Assembly: GCF_017795885.1 (NCBI RefSeq)
Contig: NZ_CP059297.1
Location: forward strand, 682,001 to 746,000
Source of the DNA: Brevundimonas sp. AJA228-03
Lineage (GTDB): Bacteria; Pseudomonadota; Alphaproteobacteria; Caulobacterales; Caulobacteraceae
Direction: 5' to 3'
Length of the DNA: 64,000 nt
A program made the translations under genes and the position numbers. Below, piece by piece: positions 1-8,334 of the stretch (the stretch's first letter is position 1; the number at the start of each line of letters is the position of its first letter). Below the pieces are notes generated by a model. That model saw only the letters and a program-made list of their open reading frames with translations, was not told the DNA's origin and made no database searches.

Positions 1-212
1 AAATTCCAGGTGGTTGAGTAGGCCAGGAAGCGACAGACCATGTGGGTCTGCACTTCGGGGATTTCGAATGTGTACAGGGGCGCTCCATCGCCGCAAAGCT
101 CGGCGACCGTGTCCCTGATGTGCTGCTCGGGATCTTTTCCCAACGCCTCGGCCTGCAATCCCAGGCCCCGGCAGGCAGTCGTCTTGCCCGCAAGGGCCTG
201 CCCCGATCCCAA
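1..212 (-). CDS. Possible partial gene running off the left edge
   Basis: On the minus strand one frame stays open from about position 212 to the window edge, with GC-rich third codon positions and a protein-like composition (for example DPEQHIRDTVAELCGDG). No family was recognised. The start is not clear: a TTG at 212 is possible, but it abuts the hairpin at 216-239 and has no good ribosome binding site, so the true start may lie further in. The plus-strand frames meet early stops. It could also be non-coding sequence. Confidence 0.3.
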   Translation of the reverse strand, partial: MGSGQALAGKTTACRGLGLQAEALGKDPEQHIRDTVAELCGDGAPLYTFEIPEVQTHMVCRFLAYSTTWN

Positions 213-215
213 CAA

Positions 216-239
216 AAAGGGCCCCGCAAGGGGCCCTTT
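216..239. terminator. Strong hairpin terminator downstream of the Bax-inhibitor gene
   Basis: A perfect 10-bp stem (AAAGGGCCCC / GGGGCCCTTT) closes a GCAA tetraloop 21 bp after the stop of the membrane-protein gene at 260. Read on the minus strand the hairpin is followed by a short T-rich run, as expected for an intrinsic terminator of that gene. Confidence 0.8.
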
Positions 240-259
240 CCGTATCGTCTTCAGATCCT

Positions 260-1009
260 CTAGTTCCGGTTGCCGCCCATGAAGGCCAGCAGGAACTGGA
301 ACAGGTTGACGAAGTTGATGAACAGGCTAAGCGCGCCGAAACCCGTGGCCACGCCCATCGCCGCCTGGTTCCCGCCCAGTTCGTAATAGGTCATCTTGAG
401 CCGCTGCGTGTCGAAGGCGATCAGGCCCGCGAAGATCAGCACGCCCAGGCCCGAAATGATCAGATACAGCGTCCCGGACTGCATGAAGATGTTCACGACC
501 GACGCGATGATCAGGCCGATCACGCCCATGATCAGGAACGACCCCATCGCCGTCAGGTCCTTCTTGGTCGTGTAGCCCACCAGGCTCAATGCGCCGAACG
601 AGGCGGCCGTGACCAGGAAGGTGGAGGCCAGCGAACCGCCCGTATAGCGCAGGAACACGATCCCCAGACCGGCACCGATCGAGGCGACGACGGCCCAGTA
701 GAGCATGTTCACGCCACGCGCCGTGGGGTTCCTCATGAAGAACATCGAGCCGAACAGCAGGACGATGGGCAGGAACTGGACGATCATGCCCGGAACCGTC
801 AGGCTGACGCGGCCATCGGCCGTCACGCCAAAAAACAGTGCCTGAACCGCCGGCACATTGCCGGTCAGATAGGCGAGGCCTCCCGCCACCAGCAGGCCCA
901 GGGCCAGCTTGTTGTAGACGCCCAGCATGAAGCTGCGCAGACCGGCATCCACGGCCATGTCGGCCGGGGCATGAACCGGGGTCGAAAAACCGTTTCTGAA
1001 GTCGCTCAT
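260..1009 (-). CDS. Bax inhibitor-1/YccA family membrane protein
   Basis: This 249-residue integral membrane protein belongs to the Bax inhibitor-1 (YccA) family. Bacterial members sit in the inner membrane and are linked to ion leak or FtsH-dependent quality control. About 25 N-terminal cytoplasmic residues precede roughly seven hydrophobic segments. The family-typical stretch FDTQRLKMTYYELGG lies before the last helix, and the C-terminus ends FMGGNRN. The ATG at 1009 is chosen because GGAG lies about 12 bp upstream; the frame stays open further upstream but overlaps thpR on the other strand. It is a single-gene unit ending in a strong hairpin. Family assignment is firm; physiological role is not. 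Confidence 0.9.
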   Translation of the reverse strand: MSDFRNGFSTPVHAPADMAVDAGLRSFMLGVYNKLALGLLVAGGLAYLTGNVPAVQALFFGVTADGRVSLTVPGMIVQFLPIVLLFGSMFFMRNPTARGVNMLYWAVVASIGAGLGIVFLRYTGGSLASTFLVTAASFGALSLVGYTTKKDLTAMGSFLIMGVIGLIIASVVNIFMQSGTLYLIISGLGVLIFAGLIAFDTQRLKMTYYELGGNQAAMGVATGFGALSLFINFVNLFQFLLAFMGGNRN

Positions 1010-1153
1010 CGCGAGATCAATCTCCAATGGGCCGGAGGAAAAGTCCCCGGCGACTGCAACGAATATCGGGTGTCCTCCGCCTTCTTGCAAGCGGCTCGCA
1101 GCGTGAAGGGCTTCGACCTTTCGCCGCAGGGCCGACGCCGATAGGCTGGCCCC

Positions 1154-1690
1154 ATGCTGCGCCTGTTCACCGCCCTGCCCATTCCCTTCGACGTGGCCGA
1201 AACCCTGGGCCGCCGACAGGCCGGTCTGCCGGGTGCAAAATGGCGCAGCGCCGAACAGCTCCACATCACCCTGGCCTTCTACGGCGAGGTCGAGGAACGC
1301 CGCGCCGACGACCTCGCCGCCGAACTGGCCCGTATCCCGCCGGGGGCGTTCGAGATCGAACTGAAGGGGGTGGGGGCGTTCGGCGATGCGCACCGCAGCC
1401 ACACCCTGTGGGCCGGGGTGGAGCCTTGCGAGCGACTGACCGTTCTGGCCGGGCGCTGCAAGGCGGCGGCCGAGCGGGCGGGGGTCAGGATGGAGCCCCG
1501 GCTTTATCGCCCTCACCTGACCCTGGCCTATCTGAAGACCCAGACCAATCCCGACCGGATCGGAGCCTGGATCACCGGCCACAACCTGCTGCATTCGCCG
1601 CCGATCCGGGTCGACCGCTTCGGCCTTTACTCCAGCCTCCTGTCCGATGGCGGCAGCCACTATGAGCTGGAACGGGAGTATCCGCTGTGA
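1154..1690 (+). CDS. thpR: RNA 2',3'-cyclic phosphodiesterase (2'-5' RNA ligase family)
   Basis: The 178-residue protein carries the two HxTx motifs of the 2H phosphoesterase superfamily: HITL near residue 37 and HLTL near residue 122. Bacterial ThpR hydrolyses RNA 2',3'-cyclic phosphates and was first described as a 2'-5' RNA ligase. The N-terminus (MLRLFTALPIP) and the total length are usual for the family. The stop codon overlaps the GTG start of the next gene, so the two are probably cotranscribed. Confidence 0.9.
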   Translation: MLRLFTALPIPFDVAETLGRRQAGLPGAKWRSAEQLHITLAFYGEVEERRADDLAAELARIPPGAFEIELKGVGAFGDAHRSHTLWAGVEPCERLTVLAGRCKAAAERAGVRMEPRLYRPHLTLAYLKTQTNPDRIGAWITGHNLLHSPPIRVDRFGLYSSLLSDGGSHYELEREYPL

Positions 1691-2253
1691 CCCCTCACAC
1701 CTCGTCCCTGGGTCCAACGCTGGAGACCGCGCGGCTGGTCCTGCGGCCCCCGGCGATGGAGGATTTCGACCGCTGGGCGGACTTCCAGGCCGATGCCGAA
1801 ACGACCCGGTTCATCGGCGGCGCGCGGTCCAGGGCGGAGGTCTGGCGCGCCTTGATGTCGGTGGCCGGGGCCTGGGCGCTGACCGGTACGGGCTTTTTTT
1901 CAGTCATCGAAAAATCCAGCAGCCGGTGGATCGGTCGGATCGGCCCCTGGAACCCGCACGGCTGGCCGGGACCGGAGGTGGGCTGGAGCCTGCACCGCGA
2001 TGCCATGGGCCAGGGGTATGCGCTGGAGGCCGCGACCGCGACGATGGATTATGCCGTCGATGTGCTCGGCTGGGACGACGTGATCCATTCGATCGACCCG
2101 GACAATGTCGCTTCCCGGCGTCTGGCTCAGCGACTTGGATCAATCAACCGGGGCCCGGGCAGACTGCCACCGCCGTTCGAGGATGCGGCCGTCGACCTGT
2201 GGGGTCAGAGCGCTGCCGAATGGCGTGAGAACCGAAAGCGCTTCGGGGCTTGA
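1687..2253 (+). CDS. GNAT family N-acetyltransferase (RimJ/RimL-like)
   Basis: A 188-residue acetyltransferase of the RimJ/RimL type. It opens with the typical ETARLVLRPPAMEDF strand-helix. The acetyl-CoA-binding region is around residues 98-115 (GWSLHRDAMGQGYALEA), followed by SIDPDNVASRRLAQRLG, where the family has its Asn and the RRLAQRLG helix. The GTG start overlaps the stop of thpR by 4 bp, implying translational coupling. The substrate (a protein N-terminus or a small amine) cannot be told from sequence. Confidence 0.85.
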   Translation: MTPHTSSLGPTLETARLVLRPPAMEDFDRWADFQADAETTRFIGGARSRAEVWRALMSVAGAWALTGTGFFSVIEKSSSRWIGRIGPWNPHGWPGPEVGWSLHRDAMGQGYALEAATATMDYAVDVLGWDDVIHSIDPDNVASRRLAQRLGSINRGPGRLPPPFEDAAVDLWGQSAAEWRENRKRFGA

Positions 2254-2311
2254 TCAACCATCGGTCCATCGCTTCCGTATCTTTGCCGCCAACGCCGATC
2301 ACCGAGAGCCC

Positions 2312-2848
2312 ATGACGCCCATGACCGACGCCCGAACGCCCGCGCTCGCCGCCGCCGTCCTGCTGGCCAGCGCCCTGCCCGCCGCGGCCCAGGCCACGAA
2401 TGTGGACCTGGACCGGTTCGACGGCCGCTGGTTCGAGATCGCGCGCAATGACAACGGCCTGCAGCGCGACTGCAGTCGCGCACAGATCGACTTCAACCCC
2501 GCGACGCGGGCCAGCCGCTATTCCATCCTGGTGACCTGCACACGGCGCGGGACGGGCCGCGTCGAGACCCTGCGCGCCCATGCCTCGGTCACCGATCCGG
2601 CCACCAATGCCAGGTTCCGGTTCAGTCTGACGGGTCTGCTGAGCTTCGGCGGGCTGGCGTCGCAGCACTACTGGATCTGGGATCACGCGCCCGACTACAG
2701 CTGGGCCATCATGGGCCTGCCGGATAAGTCCAGCTGGTGGATCTGGCACCGGACCCAGACCCCATCCACCTCTCTGCGGACCGCGACCCTGGCCCGTGCC
2801 CGGGCGCTCGGCTTCGACACCTCCGGCACCGTGCAGACGGGGGTCTGA
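2312..2848 (+). CDS. Lipocalin family protein, exported
   Basis: A 178-residue protein with an N-terminal signal peptide ending near AAAQA, then the bacterial lipocalin (Blc-like) signature VDLDRFDGRWFEIARNDN at the start of the beta-barrel. YWIWDHAPDYSWAIMGLPDKSSWWIWHR matches the later barrel strands of Blc proteins in a segmental way. No lipobox cysteine is visible, so it is probably periplasmic and soluble rather than a lipoprotein. Bacterial lipocalins bind lysophospholipids or other hydrophobic ligands. ATG 2312 is preceded by GAGAG; a second in-frame ATG lies 9 bp downstream. Confidence 0.8.
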   Translation: MTPMTDARTPALAAAVLLASALPAAAQATNVDLDRFDGRWFEIARNDNGLQRDCSRAQIDFNPATRASRYSILVTCTRRGTGRVETLRAHASVTDPATNARFRFSLTGLLSFGGLASQHYWIWDHAPDYSWAIMGLPDKSSWWIWHRTQTPSTSLRTATLARARALGFDTSGTVQTGV

Positions 2849-2911
2849 TCCCGAAGCGGCCTGTCCTGCGCCGGGGCGGATTTGAACCGGTTCTTGCCGC
2901 GCTTGCGAGCG

Positions 2912-2926
2912 GAACTTAACCGGAAC
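2912..2926 (+). promoter_or_regulatory. LexA (SOS) box upstream of mmcB
   Basis: GAAC-N7-GAAC (GAACTTAACCGGAAC) is the reverse complement of the alphaproteobacterial LexA box GTTC-N7-GTTC. It ends 11 bp before the mmcB start codon, a position at which repressor would block transcription or initiation. A separate palindrome, GAACCGGTTC, lies at 2884-2893. Confidence 0.75.
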
Positions 2927-2937
2927 ATAGTGCGGCC

Positions 2938-3381
2938 ATGCCCGCCGCCGCCTGCCTTGAACTCGTTTTCAGCCGTCCCGAGACGACGCTGGGCGTGACG
3001 CGCGGGGCCGCCCGGCTGCTGGCGGACCTGGGCTATGCGCCGCTTCTGGAAGTCTGTCTGCCCAACGGACGGCGCGCCGACGTCATGGCCCTGGGCCGCA
3101 AGGGCGATATCGTGATCGTCGAGGTGAAGTCAGGGCTCGATGATTACCGCGTGGACCGCAAATGGCCCGAATACGCGCCCTTCTGCGACGCCTTCTATTT
3201 CGCCGTCGCGCCGGAGTTTCCCGAGGGTATCCTGCCGGACGCGCCGGGCCTGATCGTGGCCGACGGCTTCGGCGGGGCGGTGGTGCGCGAGGCGCCCGTC
3301 AGCGCCCTGGCTCCGGCCCGGCGCAAGGCCCTGACCATCGCCTTCGGCCGCCTGGCGGCGATGCGGACCCTGAAAATTTAA
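2938..3381 (+). CDS. mmcB: MmcB family DNA repair protein
   Basis: A 147-residue protein matching MmcB, an SOS-induced protein needed for mitomycin C resistance in Caulobacter (established knowledge). The PD-(D/E)xK-like core is visible: GRRADVMALGRKGDIVIVEVKSG, with Asp near residue 48 and the E-V-K near residues 61-63, followed by the family-typical DYRVDRKWPEY. A LexA box lies directly upstream. The stop codon overlaps the convergent regA stop by 3-4 bp, so no room remains for a dedicated terminator. Confidence 0.9.
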   Translation: MPAAACLELVFSRPETTLGVTRGAARLLADLGYAPLLEVCLPNGRRADVMALGRKGDIVIVEVKSGLDDYRVDRKWPEYAPFCDAFYFAVAPEFPEGILPDAPGLIVADGFGGAVVREAPVSALAPARRKALTIAFGRLAAMRTLKI

Positions 3382-3956
3382 CGCGGTGCGCGCTTGGCCA
3401 GGATGCGCTGCAGGGTGCGGCGGTGCATGCCCAGGCGACGCGCGGTCTCCGAGACATTGTGGTCGCACAGCTCATAGACCCGCTGGATATGCTCCCAGCG
3501 CACCCGGTCGGCGCTCATGGGATTGTCCGGCGGCTCGGGCGCGTCGCCGGTGGCCAGCAATGCCTTGACCACGTCGTCGGCGTCGGCCGGCTTCGACAGA
3601 TAGTCGACGGCCCCGGCCTTGACGGCTGCGACCGCCGTGGCGATCGCGCCATAGCCGGTCAGCATGACGATGCGGGAATCGGCGCGGCGATCGCGGATGG
3701 CCTCGACCACCTTCAGCCCGTTGCCGTCCTCCAGCCGCATGTCCAGCACGGCGAAGGCCGGCTGGGCGGTCTTCAGCGCCTCCGTGGCTTCCGAGACCGA
3801 GCCGACGGTCGTCACCTCGAAGCCGCGCGACTCCAGCGCCCTGCCAAGGCGCGTGCGCAAGGCCTGATCGTCGTCCAGCAACATCAGTGAGCGATCCGCC
3901 AGACCGGCGATGCGCTCCTCGATATTGGGTGTGGTGGCGGTGGCTGTGGTCGGCAT
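3378..3956 (-). CDS. regA: Redox response regulator, RegA/PrrA/ActR family
   Basis: A 192-residue response regulator. The receiver domain (about residues 22-138) shows the acidic pair in LLDDDQ, the phospho-acceptor Asp in FAVLDMRLEDGNGL, and the conserved Thr and Lys in MLTGYG and YLSKPA. A short linker leads to a Fis-type helix-turn-helix at the C-terminus (NVSETARRLGMHRRTLQRIL), the hallmark of RegA/PrrA/ActR. It lies 86 bp downstream of its kinase. The family controls respiration, electron transport and carbon or nitrogen fixation in response to redox state. ATG 3956 is chosen; the upstream extension of the frame is a shadow. Confidence 0.93.
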   Translation of the reverse strand: MPTTATATTPNIEERIAGLADRSLMLLDDDQALRTRLGRALESRGFEVTTVGSVSEATEALKTAQPAFAVLDMRLEDGNGLKVVEAIRDRRADSRIVMLTGYGAIATAVAAVKAGAVDYLSKPADADDVVKALLATGDAPEPPDNPMSADRVRWEHIQRVYELCDHNVSETARRLGMHRRTLQRILAKRAPR

Positions 3957-4042
3957 GACGGCGGTCTCCCTTCTGTCGAGATCGGTTGCCGCACAGCTTG
4001 CGTCAAGCGGTGCGGCGTTGGGTCGCTTGTCAGCGACGGGTG

Positions 4043-5509
4043 TCAGGTCGGAACGGCTTCCAGCGCCTTGCGCGGCCAGCGCACGGTGACGCGCGCGCCC
4101 CGGTTCGCGCCCGGTCCGCCGTCGCCATGGCTGACCACGACCTGGCCGCCCGTCCGCTCCAGCAGGGTCCGGGCAATGAAGAAGCCCAGCCCCATGCCAC
4201 CCTGGCTGGGAATGGCGTCCAGAACCGTGGCCGCCGCCCGGCCCTTCTTGCCCGGCCGGGTGGTACCGGCGGCGGCGGCGAACTGGGTCGCCAGCACCTG
4301 GCGCGCCTTGCCGTGCGGGCGGCTGGTGACATAGGGCTCCCCCAGCCGGGGCAGGATGTCGGCGGCAAAGCCCGGTCCGTCGTCCAGCACCTCGATCGTG
4401 ATCCATTGCACATCGGCCGTGCCCAGCACCCGCACCCGGGTGGCGGCGAAGTCGGCGGCGTTCTCGACGATGGCCGAAAGCCCGTGGATGACTTCGGCCA
4501 GGCGGCGGACGTGGGGGGCGGCCATGCCTGCGGGCGTGCGGACCTCGACCGAGATGTCCAGGTCGAAGCCCAGGTGCGGCTCCACCACCTCGGACAGCAG
4601 GGCCTTGAGACCCACCTCGGTATAGAGCTCGTCACCGTCCTCGGGCCGCTGCGACAGGCGTTTCAGGATCTCGCGACACCGGTCGGCCTGCAGCAGCATC
4701 AGTCGCGCATCCTCCGCGATCGGCCCGTCGGGGGCCGCCGCACGCAGCAGCTCCTTGGCCACGATCTGGATGGTCGCCAGCGGCGTGCCCAGTTCGTGGG
4801 CGGCCGCGGCGGCCAGCCCGCCCAGCGCCGCCAGCCTCTGTTCGCGTTGCAGCACGTCCTGGGTCGTGGCCAGGGCCAGTTCCAGCTTCTCGGCCTCGGC
4901 CGCGACCCGCCAGGCATAGGCGGCGGTAAACACCACGCCCGTGATCAGGGCCAGCCCGACCCCGAATCGATAGAGCGGCGGCAGGTCCAGTTCGGTCCCC
5001 GATACCCAGGGCAGGGGCATGGACCAGAAGAACAGGGCGGTGGTCGAGACGAACACCATCAGACCCAGCAAGAGCGCCTGCCGCCCCGGCAGCGACGCCG
5101 CCGCCACGGTCACGGGTGCCACCAGCAGAAGACAGAACGGATTCTCGAGCCCGCCGGTGAATGCCAGCAACGCCGTCAGTTGCAGGATGTCGAACCCCAG
5201 ATGGATCGCCGTCTGGCGACCGTCGGGCAGGCGGCTGTCGGTCTGGCGCAGGCGCGACATGGCCGACAGGTTCACCAGGGCGCTGATCCCGATGACGCTC
5301 AGCACCTGCCAGACCGGCAGGGGGAAATGCAGCATCATGACCAGGACGATGACCGTCGCGGTCTGACCGGCGATGGCCAGCCAGCGCAGGATGATCAGGG
5401 TGCGAAGGCTCAGACCGCGCGCGCGTCGGGGCAGGTCGCGCCAGCCCGGCACGACCGCGCCCTGCGACGTGTTGGCGGCAAAGGACGGGCTGGCTTCGCT
5501 CTGGTTCAC
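4043..5509 (-). CDS. regB: Redox sensor histidine kinase, RegB/PrrB/ActS family
   Basis: About 488 residues with six predicted membrane helices, then kinase domains. The quinone-sensing loop GGLENPF is present between helices. The H-box is AAAHELGTPLATIQI, and about 40 residues on comes DRCREILKRL, which holds the Cys that acts as redox switch in RegB. The ATPase domain has N (IVENAADFA), G1 (DDGPGF) and G2 (GGMGLGFFIA) boxes. The start is uncertain: GTG 5509 is chosen because it leaves a short divergent promoter before sco, but GTG 5533 or an internal GTG are possible. regA follows on the same strand. Confidence 0.88.
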   Translation of the reverse strand: MNQSEASPSFAANTSQGAVVPGWRDLPRRARGLSLRTLIILRWLAIAGQTATVIVLVMMLHFPLPVWQVLSVIGISALVNLSAMSRLRQTDSRLPDGRQTAIHLGFDILQLTALLAFTGGLENPFCLLLVAPVTVAAASLPGRQALLLGLMVFVSTTALFFWSMPLPWVSGTELDLPPLYRFGVGLALITGVVFTAAYAWRVAAEAEKLELALATTQDVLQREQRLAALGGLAAAAAHELGTPLATIQIVAKELLRAAAPDGPIAEDARLMLLQADRCREILKRLSQRPEDGDELYTEVGLKALLSEVVEPHLGFDLDISVEVRTPAGMAAPHVRRLAEVIHGLSAIVENAADFAATRVRVLGTADVQWITIEVLDDGPGFAADILPRLGEPYVTSRPHGKARQVLATQFAAAAGTTRPGKKGRAAATVLDAIPSQGGMGLGFFIARTLLERTGGQVVVSHGDGGPGANRGARVTVRWPRKALEAVPT

Positions 5510-5513
5510 GACG

Positions 5514-5525
5514 GGTCTATAGACC
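5514..5525. promoter_or_regulatory. Perfect palindrome in the regB/sco divergent promoter
   Basis: GGTCTATAGACC is a perfect 12-bp palindrome in the roughly 55-bp gap between the divergent regB and sco genes. Its position suits a regulator or RNA polymerase contact site serving one or both genes. The binding protein is unknown. Confidence 0.4.
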
Positions 5526-5564
5526 GTCTCCACCCCGATGTCGGCCCCGTCCCATGGAGACACG

Positions 5565-6188
5565 ATGCCACGCCGTTCCGTCCTGCTGTTCGCCGGTGCC
5601 TGTATCGCCATTGCTGTTGCGCTCGCGGCCGTGACCGTGGTCGTCGTGACGGGCCGGGAACAGGCGGCTGCGGTCGCGGAAGGGACCGGCACCGGGCAGG
5701 CCAGCGTCGGTGGTCCGTTCCAGCTGGTGAACCAGGACGGCCAGAGCGTCGATCAGACCCTGCTGAACGGACGGTGGAGCCTCGTTTTCTTCGGCTTCAC
5801 CTACTGCCCCGACTTCTGCCCCACCACGCTCCAGGCGCTGGCGGCGACCAAGGCCCGGCTGGGCGCGGCCGCCGACGACGTTCAGATCGTCTTCATCTCC
5901 GTCGATCCGGCGCGCGATACGCCCGCGGCCCTGAAAGCGTATCTGGCCACCGATGGCTTTCCGAAGGGCGTCATCGGCCTGACCGGCACCGAAGCCCAGG
6001 TCAAATCCGCCGCCGATGCCTACCGCGCCTATTTCCAGAGGGTCGGGACCGGTCCCGACTATACGATGAACCATTCCCTGACCGTCTATCTGATCGGCCC
6101 GGACGGCCAATACCGGTCCGCCCTGGCCCATGACCTGGGACCCGAACGTTCGGCACAGCTGATCCAGCGGGTCATGGCGCGGGGATGA
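5565..6188 (+). CDS. SCO1/SenC/PrrC family copper chaperone
   Basis: A 207-residue, membrane-anchored thioredoxin-fold protein. One N-terminal transmembrane helix (residues 7-28) precedes the copper site, seen as CPDFCP (CxxxC) and the distal His in YTMNHSLTVYLI. SCO proteins deliver copper to the CuA centre of cytochrome c oxidase. In purple bacteria SenC/PrrC is encoded next to regB/prrB, and that linkage is kept here as a divergent pair. The start at 5565 has GGAGA with four bases spacing; an upstream in-frame start at 5538 lacks this. Confidence 0.92.
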   Translation: MPRRSVLLFAGACIAIAVALAAVTVVVVTGREQAAAVAEGTGTGQASVGGPFQLVNQDGQSVDQTLLNGRWSLVFFGFTYCPDFCPTTLQALAATKARLGAAADDVQIVFISVDPARDTPAALKAYLATDGFPKGVIGLTGTEAQVKSAADAYRAYFQRVGTGPDYTMNHSLTVYLIGPDGQYRSALAHDLGPERSAQLIQRVMARG

Positions 6189-6289
6189 TCGTCCTCCGCT
6201 TCGATCGGGGCGGATTGTAAATCCTTTTGCAGTGCAGCGCGTTCTATGGTGCGATGCCCGTCTCGGCGGGGGGACGATCACAGGATTCC

Positions 6290-7570
6290 ATGCTCTACGC
6301 ACTTCACGAGCTCGCCTATTCCTCGGCGCAGCCTTTCCGCATCGGGGCGCAGATGGCGCGCCGGTTCTGGACCTCGCCGCTGAATCCGGCGACCGACACC
6401 GCCATCGCCCGTACGGCCTATGCCTCGGCCGAGCTGTTCGAGAGCGTCACGCGCCGCTACGGCAAGCCCGCCTGGGGTCTGGAGGTCGTCACCATCAACG
6501 ACCGGCCCGTGCGCACCACCGAACAGGTCGTCTGGAAAAGCCCCTGGGTCCGGCTGCTGCGCTTCGCGCGCAACATCGGCGATCTCAAGCGCGCGGGCAA
6601 GCCGTCTGCGGCCCCCAGCGTCCTGATCGTCGCGCCCCTGTCCGGTCACTACGCCACCCTGCTGCGGGGCACGGTCGAGACCTTCCTCCAGGATCACGAC
6701 GTCTATGTCACCGACTGGGTCAATGCCCGTCAGGTGCCGATGCTGGAAGGCCGGTTCGACTTCCACGACTACATCGACCACGTCCGGACCATGCTGGCCG
6801 AGATCGGCCCGCGCGCCCACGTCGTGGGCGTCTGTCAGCCCGGACCGCCGGTGCTGGCCGCCGCCGCCATCATGGCGGCCGAGGAAGATCCCAACCGCCC
6901 CGCCTCCATGACCTTCATGGGGTCCCCGATCGATGCGCGCCTGTCGCCGACGGTCACGAACCAGCTGGCCGAGGCCAGGCCCTTCGCCTGGTTCCAGTCC
7001 AACATGATCCACACCGTGCCCTGGCCCTATCCGGGGTTTGGCCGCGAGGTCTATCCGGGCTTCGTCCAGCTCTACAGCTTCATGTCGATGAACGAGGCGC
7101 GCCACACCGACGCCCACCGGGAATATTTCCGCGACCTGGTCGCCGGCGATGGCGACGGCGTTGAGAAGCACGAGCAGTTCTACGACGAATATCTGTCGGT
7201 GCTGGATCTGACCGAGGAATTCTATCTGCAGACCATCGACATCGTCTTCCAGTCGCACCTCCTGCCGCGCGGCCTGCTGGAGCATCGCGGGGTGCCGGTC
7301 GATCTGACCCGGATCACCGACATCGGCCTGATGACGGTGGAGGGCGAGAAGGACGACATCTCGGGCGTCGGCCAGACCCAGGCCGCCCATACCCTGTGCA
7401 CCGGCATCCCCGACGCGCGCCGGGTGCTTTACGTCCAGCCGGGCGTGGGCCACTACGGTGTCTTCAACGGGCGTCGATTCCGCGAGGAAATCTATACCCG
7501 CACCCGGGACTTCATCGCCGCCAATGAAAAGCTCTCAGCCGTACCGGGCCGGTCAGAGGCTGCCGCTTGA
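6290..7570 (+). CDS. phaZ: Intracellular polyhydroxyalkanoate depolymerase
   Basis: A 426-residue protein of the intracellular PHB depolymerase family. It starts MLYALHELAYSSAQPFR, typical of the family, and has no signal peptide. The nucleophile is Cys182 in the lipase-box-like GVCQPG. The catalytic His is probably in PGVGHYGVFNGRRFREEIY near the C-terminus. The enzyme mobilises stored PHB granules into hydroxybutyrate. Upstream, TGCAGTGCA at about 6228-6236 resembles the TGC-rich sites of PhaR-type regulators, but this is weak. The 3' end overlaps the next gene by 47 bp. Confidence 0.93.
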   Translation: MLYALHELAYSSAQPFRIGAQMARRFWTSPLNPATDTAIARTAYASAELFESVTRRYGKPAWGLEVVTINDRPVRTTEQVVWKSPWVRLLRFARNIGDLKRAGKPSAAPSVLIVAPLSGHYATLLRGTVETFLQDHDVYVTDWVNARQVPMLEGRFDFHDYIDHVRTMLAEIGPRAHVVGVCQPGPPVLAAAAIMAAEEDPNRPASMTFMGSPIDARLSPTVTNQLAEARPFAWFQSNMIHTVPWPYPGFGREVYPGFVQLYSFMSMNEARHTDAHREYFRDLVAGDGDGVEKHEQFYDEYLSVLDLTEEFYLQTIDIVFQSHLLPRGLLEHRGVPVDLTRITDIGLMTVEGEKDDISGVGQTQAAHTLCTGIPDARRVLYVQPGVGHYGVFNGRRFREEIYTRTRDFIAANEKLSAVPGRSEAAA

Positions 7571-8249
7571 GGATGGGGTCGCGCTCAGGCTGAGCGTCAA
7601 TCCCCGCGCCCGGCGAATCTCGATCCGCATCGACGCGCGGGCGGGGGAAGCGGTCGCCGTGGCCCCCTCCGAGCGCCGCCTGCCTGACGCGGTCGCCTTC
7701 GCCCGCTCCAGGTCCGACTGGATCGCCGAACGCCTTGCGGCCCGCCCGACGGGGACGGCTCTGGTGCCTGGTGCCACCATTCCGTTTCGCGGCGGCACGG
7801 CCGTGCTGGAGGCGACGGGCGGCGCCGGGGCCGCGCGTCTGATCGAAGACCCGGACGGCGTTCGCATCGCTTCGGGCGGCGAGGGCGAGGCCTTCGCCCG
7901 ACGCGTGGTGAACCTGCTGAAGCGGCTGGCCCATGACACCCTGACGGTGCGGACGCAGGTCCACCTGAACGCCCTGGGCCAACGCGCGGTCACGCTGGGC
8001 ATCAACGACCCGACGTCCCGATGGGGATCCTGCAGCCCGATGACGCGCTCGATCCGCTACTCCTGGCGGGTGATCATGGCCCCGCCCGAGGTGCTGGACT
8101 ATCTGGCCGCCCACGAGGTCGCCCATCTGGTCCATGCCGACCACAGCCCGGCCTACTGGTCGGTGGTGAGGGGTCTGGTCGGCGATCATCGGCCGTTCCG
8201 CGCCTGGCTGCGGGCCAACGGACCGGCGCTTCACGCGGTGGGGCGCTGA
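7524..8249 (+). CDS. YgjP-like (DUF45) zinc metallopeptidase-fold protein
   Basis: A 241-residue protein with the YgjP/SprT-like zinc site HEVAH, followed by a further His in HADHSPAYW. The family hallmark TSRWGSCS precedes it. In several lineages these genes sit with or inside restriction or DNA-repair contexts, but here it simply overlaps phaZ. ATG 7524 lies inside the phaZ coding region; a start further upstream at 7458 would lengthen the overlap and has no family support. Function in the cell is unclear. Confidence 0.85.
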   Translation: MKSSQPYRAGQRLPLEDGVALRLSVNPRARRISIRIDARAGEAVAVAPSERRLPDAVAFARSRSDWIAERLAARPTGTALVPGATIPFRGGTAVLEATGGAGAARLIEDPDGVRIASGGEGEAFARRVVNLLKRLAHDTLTVRTQVHLNALGQRAVTLGINDPTSRWGSCSPMTRSIRYSWRVIMAPPEVLDYLAAHEVAHLVHADHSPAYWSVVRGLVGDHRPFRAWLRANGPALHAVGR

Positions 8250-8334
8250 GCGGAACGAACCGGGATCAAACCCGTCTTATTGTCCTCGCAGCCGCTTCGA
8301 TGTCCTATCCGTCCGCCCGAAAAGGAGACGCCGG

